DNA of 64,000 nucleotides from Ilumatobacter sp963746265 (GTDB lineage: Bacteria; Actinomycetota; Acidimicrobiia; Acidimicrobiales; Ilumatobacteraceae): the NCBI GenBank assembly GCA_963746265.1, contig CAVVAM010000013.1, positions 62,001 to 126,000 on the forward strand, read 5' to 3'. Positions 60,056 to 64,000 of the stretch are shown here, piece after piece. Both the position numbers and the translations under genes were made by a program. The notes beneath the pieces were generated by a model. It was not told where the DNA came from and searched no databases. It saw nothing but the letters and a program-made list of their open reading frames with translations. Every line of letters begins with the position of its first letter. The stretch's first letter is position 1.

Positions 60056-61455
60056 GACCAGCTCCCTGCCGACCACGTCGCCCCGGACCAGGTTGCTCCT
60101 GACCACGTGGCACCCGACCACACACCGCCGGACCAGGTCGCACCGGACCACGTGGCTCCGGACCAGGTCGCACCGTTCCAGGTGCCACCCGACCAGGTCG
60201 CACCGTTCCAGGTGCCACCCGACCAGGTGGCGCCCGACGGCGCCAACACGGCGTCCGAGCCCTTCGACGAGAGGGCCTTCGGGTAGTTCTGCACGGGCGC
60301 CTTCGCGGCCGACTCGACGTTCCTGGCGACATCCTTGGGGCTGATCTTCCCGTCGCCGTCGATGTAGTCCGGCGTCTCCTTGAAGTCGACGGCCACCTGC
60401 TCGAACAAGAACTTGACCTGATCGTTCGTGAGATCAGGGCTCGCGGAGAGCAGGGCGGCGACGTACCCGCTGACGACGGCGGTGGATTGCGAGCTCCCCG
60501 AGCCGAGGAAGTACTTCTCCTCGACGACCGCCGTCGGGTACTTCTGATCGAGTGTCGAGCCGGGGACCCGGAAGCTCATGATCGAACGTCCGGGGGCGAC
60601 CACGTCGGGTTGCCGGTACGTGTTGCCGCCGGAACTCCAGGATGCCATCCGGTCCTGGCTGCCCGATGACTCGTACATCTCGTGGGCGCCGACGGCGATC
60701 ACGTATGGCGACACGGCCGGGCTGTCGATCCCGCCGAATTCGTTGCCGCGGTTGCCGGTGGCGGCCACGACGACGATGCCGGCGTCCCAGGCCCGCTCGA
60801 CCGCGGCCGAGAGCGGATCGCCCTGGTTCGTCTTCACGCCCGGCATCCCGAGCGACAGGTTGAGGACCCGAATGTTGAGGCCGTCGTCGTTGCGGTGCTC
60901 GACCACCCAGTCGATCGCCGCGATCACCTGCGTGATGTCGGTCTCCCCCGACGCGCCGGCGACCTTGACGCTCACCACCCGGCTCTTCGGGGCGACACCC
61001 GACACACCGGCATCTTCGCCATTGATGATGCCTGCGAGATGAGTGCCGTGTCCGTAGGTGTCGAGGTTCACGAGGCCGTCGACCGCACCCTCGTTCGACA
61101 GATCGGGCCCGTACACGACCTTGCCGGGCGCATCGAGGCCCTGCACGGGCGCCACGCCGGTGTCGACGAGCGCGACGTCGATCCCCTGTCCGTACGCTCC
61201 CTGGCCGGCGAAATCCGACATCGAGTTCTCGGTGACCAGCTTCAGGGGGACCGGCTGGCCCGGCTTGACCTCCATGGCGAACGTCACGGGTCCGGAGCCG
61301 GACGAGACCGCCGCGGGTGTCGGCTCGGACGTCGGCGTGGAGACGCCCGACGCTGCGAACGTGCCCGCGAGGGCGATGAGGGCGACGGCGCTGCTCAGGG
61401 CACGTTTCGTCCGACTTCCCGGCCGACTCGGGCGCACGCTCCGTGGGTTCGTCAT
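60052..61455 (-). CDS. Secreted subtilisin-like protease with WSG repeats (first of pair)
   Basis: The 467-residue protein starts MTNPRSVRPSRPGSRTKR, with a signal segment (ALSSAVALIALAGTFAAS). The S8 triad is D98 (ALVDTGVAP), H136 (YGHGTHLAGI) and S322 (GSGSSQSTAVVSG; the motif has GSS in place of GTS). From about residue 403 the C-terminus is GATWSGGTWNG repeats ending AGSWS. It is paralogous to the next gene downstream, to which it is coupled by ATGA. A GGAG ribosome-binding site lies nine bases upstream. The pair probably forms one secreted proteolytic system. Confidence 0.93.
   Translation of the reverse strand: MTNPRSVRPSRPGSRTKRALSSAVALIALAGTFAASGVSTPTSEPTPAAVSSGSGPVTFAMEVKPGQPVPLKLVTENSMSDFAGQGAYGQGIDVALVDTGVAPVQGLDAPGKVVYGPDLSNEGAVDGLVNLDTYGHGTHLAGIINGEDAGVSGVAPKSRVVSVKVAGASGETDITQVIAAIDWVVEHRNDDGLNIRVLNLSLGMPGVKTNQGDPLSAAVERAWDAGIVVVAATGNRGNEFGGIDSPAVSPYVIAVGAHEMYESSGSQDRMASWSSGGNTYRQPDVVAPGRSIMSFRVPGSTLDQKYPTAVVEEKYFLGSGSSQSTAVVSGYVAALLSASPDLTNDQVKFLFEQVAVDFKETPDYIDGDGKISPKDVARNVESAAKAPVQNYPKALSSKGSDAVLAPSGATWSGGTWNGATWSGGTWNGATWSGATWSGATWSGGVWSGATWSGATWSGATWSAGSWS
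60056..60240 (-). repeat. Tandem repeats encoding TWSG/TWNG units
   Basis: This is the C-terminal repeat array of the first subtilase. It includes a perfect 30-base duplication (plus strand CACCGTTCCAGGTGCCACCC, then GACCAGGTCG, twice near 60165-60225), besides 15-base units. It resembles but is not identical to the array of the downstream paralogue. Confidence 0.85.
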
Positions 61456-61483
61456 GTGGTCGTCTCCTGCGTCGATCGGCGCT

Positions 61484-61536
61484 GTAACAGCATTATCTCT
61501 CAGCGGGTTTATCGCAGAGAGTGGTCGATCTGTTAC
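61484..61536 (-). promoter_or_regulatory. Probable promoter/operator of the subtilase pair
   Basis: In this GC-rich genome, the minus-strand sequence AGAGATAATG (61491-61500) stands out as a −10-like element, about 35 bases from the start. The stretch is flanked by inverted arms GTAACA (61484-61489) and TGTTAC (61531-61536), with an inner CTCTC/GAGAG pair (61497-61501, 61517-61521). A dyad operator overlapping the promoter is plausible but weak. Confidence 0.45.
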
Positions 61537-61906
61537 TCAACGTATGATCAAGGCGACCGACGAGTCGGCACCACCTCGTACGCACGTCGGCGACGCCCGG
61601 GCACTGCCGCCGACGCCGGGCGCCGCGATGGTCCTCGGCAACCGCGATGTCTCCGGCTCCGGAACAACGTCCGCCGCCGGCGCTCGCGAGCAGAGGGAGC
61701 GACGAGCCCGGGTCACGGACATCGCCGCGTGACGTGCACCGACATTCGGCGTACGGCGTACCGGCATTTGCCGGCGGTCGATCGACCGCCCCGGACTGAC
61801 GACCCCGGAACACTGACAACAAGCACGTGGGTCACGGCAAGGGAGTGCGGGTTGGCGCCCCACCCCGATGCGGATTCAATGCGCATCCGAGAGGTGAGGG
61901 GCAGCG

Positions 61907-62158
61907 ATGAAGAAGATCTCGGCCGGGATGCTGGTGGGGGCTTCGATGGTGGGATCGCACGGCGCGATGACCACCTACGGTGCCGACGGCGCGGGCCGCA
62001 TCGAGCAGATCAGCAGAGCCGACGCCGCACTCAGCCACACGTTCGTGATGTACCTCGACGCAGACCTCGACGGCCAACCCGATCAACCAGAACCAAACGT
62101 GTACTTCTTCGGCGACATGACCACCGGACAACTCCGCACGCCGCGCCGTCACCAGTGA
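61907..62158 (+). CDS. Small predicted secreted protein, 83 residues
   Basis: GAGGGG precedes ATG 61907 by nine bases. The product begins MKKISAGMLVGASMVGSHGA (positively charged start and short hydrophobic core). An acidic mature part follows (MYLDADLDGQPDQPEPNVYF), with an Asp-rich D-x-D-x-D stretch that could bind calcium. I do not recognise a family. It lies in the interval between the subtilase pair and rpsO, on the opposite strand. Coding is plausible from the site and signal-like start. Confidence 0.55.
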   Translation: MKKISAGMLVGASMVGSHGAMTTYGADGAGRIEQISRADAALSHTFVMYLDADLDGQPDQPEPNVYFFGDMTTGQLRTPRRHQ

Positions 62159-62233
62159 TCTGCGACGGCGTCGACCGCACGAGTCGCCGAGCGTGTTCGC
62201 CCGGGGTTCCGCCCTCCGGCGACGAATCGCGCG

Positions 62234-62497
62234 TCAGCGACGGAGACCGAGTTCGGCGATGAGGGTGCGGTACCGCTCGACGTCGATGTCGGCCAGGTAG
62301 TCGAGCATGCGGCGACGGCGGCCGACCATCATCAACAGCCCACGACGACTGTGATGGTCTTTCTTGTGCACCTTGAGGTGCTCGGTCAGATGCTGGATGC
62401 GGTCGGTGAGGAGCGCGATCTGCACCTCGGGCGACCCGGTGTCGTTCTCCGACGAGCCGTGTTTGGCCACGATGTCTGCTTTGGCCTGGAGCGCCAT
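62234..62497 (-). CDS. rpsO: 30S ribosomal protein S15
   Basis: The ATG at 62497 gives 87 residues, the normal S15 length (without the N-terminal Ser of the E. coli form). SENDTGSPEVQIALLTDRI, HLKVHKKDHHSRRGLLMMVG and RRRRMLDYLADIDVERY are the conserved blocks contacting 16S rRNA and S18. In most bacteria pnp follows directly; here 7 kb with the proteases and the GGDEF/EAL gene intervene. It is divergent from the ABC importer genes. Confidence 0.97.
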   Translation of the reverse strand: MALQAKADIVAKHGSSENDTGSPEVQIALLTDRIQHLTEHLKVHKKDHHSRRGLLMMVGRRRRMLDYLADIDVERYRTLIAELGLRR

Positions 62498-62631
62498 GGT
62501 GTTCTGCCTTCCGGATGGAGGTCGCGTCGACCCGAGCGGACCGATCGCATCACGCCGAAGTCGTGACCTCGACGGACCCGGCAAGGCTACGGGCGTCGCG
62601 GAGCAACTGACAACCACTACGCTCCCGCCGC

Positions 62632-63405
62632 GTGGACGTGGTGGCCGACCTCGGCATCAAGGTGCGCCAGGTGTCCAAGGACTTCGGCTCGATCGGTGCC
62701 CTGGCCACCATCGACCTCGACATCGCCCCGGGTTCGGTGGTCACCCTGCTCGGACCCAGCGGATGCGGGAAGACCACGCTGCTCCGGCTCGTCGCCGGTC
62801 TCGAACAACCCACCGGCGGCCGGATCACGATCGATGCTCGCGCGCCGGCCCACGCCCGCCGGGCGAAGCGCATCGGCTTCGTCCCGCAGGCTCCGGCGCT
62901 GCTCCCCTGGCGCACCGTCCACGCCAACGCCCGAGTCCTCCGCGATCTGCGGCCCCGCGCCAACCCGACGAACCTCCCCGATCCCGCCGCTCTGCTGGAC
63001 CACGTCGGGCTGACCGACTTCGCCGACGCCTATCCGCACGAGCTGTCGGGCGGGATGCAACAGCGAGTCGCACTGGTTCGGGCGTTTGCGCTCGGCGCTC
63101 CGTACCTGTTGATGGACGAACCGTTCGCGGCCCTGGACGAGATCACGCGCGCCGACATGCGTCACCTCCTGGCCGAACTCCGCGAGCCGGTCAACACCAC
63201 CGTGCTGTTCGTGACCCACTCGATCGCCGAGTCGGTCTTCCTGTCCGATCGTGTCGTGGTCCTGTCGCCACGGCCGGGTCGAATCGTCGGCACGGTCGAC
63301 ATCGACCTCGCCCATCCCCGGACCCCGGACACGGAAGACGATCCGGCGTTCTTCGAGTACGAGCGACTGCTGCGTCAGATGTTGCACACGGGGGTCGGGA
63401 GGTGA
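62632..63405 (+). CDS. ABC transporter ATP-binding protein (SsuB/TauB/ThiZ type)
   Basis: The GTG start gives 257 residues. Walker A is LLGPSGCGKTTLLRLVAGLE, the Q-loop FVPQAPALLPWRTV, the signature LSGGMQQRVALVRAFALG and Walker B LLMDEPFAALDEITR; the H-loop is VTHSIAESVFLSDRV. The LPWRTV and DEITR blocks are typical of nitrate/sulfonate/taurine or thiamine-precursor importers. The stop overlaps the permease start (GTGA). The substrate-binding protein is outside the window. Confidence 0.94.
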   Translation: MDVVADLGIKVRQVSKDFGSIGALATIDLDIAPGSVVTLLGPSGCGKTTLLRLVAGLEQPTGGRITIDARAPAHARRAKRIGFVPQAPALLPWRTVHANARVLRDLRPRANPTNLPDPAALLDHVGLTDFADAYPHELSGGMQQRVALVRAFALGAPYLLMDEPFAALDEITRADMRHLLAELREPVNTTVLFVTHSIAESVFLSDRVVVLSPRPGRIVGTVDIDLAHPRTPDTEDDPAFFEYERLLRQMLHTGVGR

Positions 63406-64000
63406 GCCGGCGGCTCCAGGATCGCGCCGCCCTCTGGAACACGCTGGGCGGCGTTGCGCTGATCGTGCTCTGGGAGGTCTTCGTCCGCGCCCGCGACGTC
63501 CGTCCGTTCGTACTGCTCCCACCATCGGAGATCATCACGACCTTCCTCGACACCCCCGGCTTCTACCTCGAGGCGACCGCGATCACGGCCTGGCACCTCG
63601 GGCTCGGCCTGGCGATCTCGCTGACGGTCTCGCTCGTCATCGGCGCCGTACTGGCGGCGATCCGCACCCTCGAACACGCCAGCCAGCCACTGCTCGTGCT
63701 CATTCTCGTGACTCCGTGGGTGGCCTACATCAACTCGGTCGTGCTGTTCGCAGGACGGGGGAACCCGTCGATCGTCTTCCTCGTCTCGTTCGTCACGGTG
63801 CCTGCGTTCGTCTACGCGATCGTGAGCGGGATGCGGAGCGCCGATCCGGCTGCGCGCGAACTGTTCGCATCCGTCGATGCCACTCGATGGGAAGTGCTGT
63901 GGCGCCTGCGGCTCCCGTCGGCGGTCCCGTCGATACTCACGGCGCTCCGGATCAACCTGGGCCTCGGGCTCGGAGCCGCGTACTTCGCCGAGGGCTCCTT
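63402..64000 (+). CDS. ABC transporter permease (SsuC/TauC type), truncated by window end
   Basis: The GTG at 63402 overlaps the ATPase stop, and the frame stays open to the right edge, giving 199 residues so far. It has four to five hydrophobic segments (LIVLWEVFVRA, LGLAISLTVSLVIGAVLAAI, PLLVLILVTPWVAYINSVVL and following). The EAA-loop region is ARELFASVDATRWEVLWRLR, followed by LPSAVPSILTALRINLGLGL. It belongs to the BPD_transp_1 family of nitrate/sulfonate-type permeases and is the membrane partner of the preceding ATPase. Confidence 0.92.
   Translation, partial: MSRRLQDRAALWNTLGGVALIVLWEVFVRARDVRPFVLLPPSEIITTFLDTPGFYLEATAITAWHLGLGLAISLTVSLVIGAVLAAIRTLEHASQPLLVLILVTPWVAYINSVVLFAGRGNPSIVFLVSFVTVPAFVYAIVSGMRSADPAARELFASVDATRWEVLWRLRLPSAVPSILTALRINLGLGLGAAYFAEGS

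Noticed and set aside
61544..61732. 62-codon plus-strand frame upstream of the small secreted protein
   Set aside because: It has no ribosome-binding site and an Arg/Ala/Thr-rich composition typical of random high-GC frames, and it overlaps the probable promoter region of the subtilases on the other strand.
62165..62206. GTCGCCG/CGGCGAC inverted repeat downstream of rpsO as a terminator
   Set aside because: The loop is nearly 30 bases and there is no T-run on the minus strand, so I could not support it.

Overview
The window is 64 kb of very GC-rich, gene-dense bacterial DNA. It has actinobacterial features: a CarD regulator, stop/start-overlap operons (ATGA, GTGA, TGATG), frequent GTG starts, an RNase J, and a close homologue of the mycothiol-dependent Rv2466c reductase. 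The gene content and the secreted families resemble Acidimicrobiia (an Ilumatobacter-like organism). That placement is inference; no rRNA gene is present to test it. The two ends cut genes: a MoxR ATPase at the left and an ABC permease at the right.

Layout. 0-16 kb: a MoxR/DUF58/membrane-protein operon, then metabolic genes (enoyl-CoA hydratase family, TauE-type exporter, GH1 glycosidase, PEP-mobile-domain protein, FKBP, NUDIX, HDAC-like deacetylase, PPK2 kinase, acyl-ACP thioesterase, a methyltransferase-GNAT fusion, SDR, 3-hydroxyisobutyrate dehydrogenase family). A cytochrome P450 remnant lies at 13.1-13.4 kb. 16-19 kb: carD, a tRNA-Arg(TCT), a PD-(D/E)XK nuclease remnant and a large membrane-anchored Gly-rich protein. 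19-23 kb: rimO-pgsA-cinA and, divergent from rimO, the most notable gene of the window: an Rv2466c-like DsbA-family reductase whose first active-site cysteine codon is TGA, followed by a SECIS-like hairpin. It is a predicted selenoprotein that ordinary gene callers truncate. 23-27 kb: a PNPOx/AraC divergent pair around a 14-bp-arm palindrome, then a decayed xylose-type ABC transporter. 27-35 kb: SulP transporter, CMD-family protein, DUF445 protein, L,D-transpeptidase and FtsK.

35-55 kb holds the conserved actinobacterial housekeeping neighbourhood on the minus strand (RNase J, dapA, dapB, M16 peptidase, pnp). It is interspersed with plus-strand genes, a diiron protein with its TetR regulator, a decayed amino-acid ABC ATPase, an acyl-CoA synthetase and a Tpx peroxidase. 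55-62 kb is an insertion between pnp and rpsO, which are usually adjacent. It carries a membrane GGDEF/EAL protein and two translationally coupled secreted subtilases whose C-termini are arrays of a Trp-Ser-Gly pentapeptide repeat. The right end has rpsO and a divergent SsuBC/TauBC-type ABC importer.

How the genes work together: dapA/dapB feed lysine and diaminopimelate synthesis for the wall that the L,D-transpeptidase crosslinks. RNase J, PNPase and S15 belong to RNA turnover and translation. Tpx and the predicted selenoprotein point to thiol/selenol redox defence. Four decayed loci (P450, nuclease, xylose transporter, glutamine-type ABC ATPase) show ongoing gene loss in the accessory intervals. 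No CRISPR array, insertion sequence, rRNA gene or selenocysteine machinery (selA, selB, selC, selD) was seen in the window.
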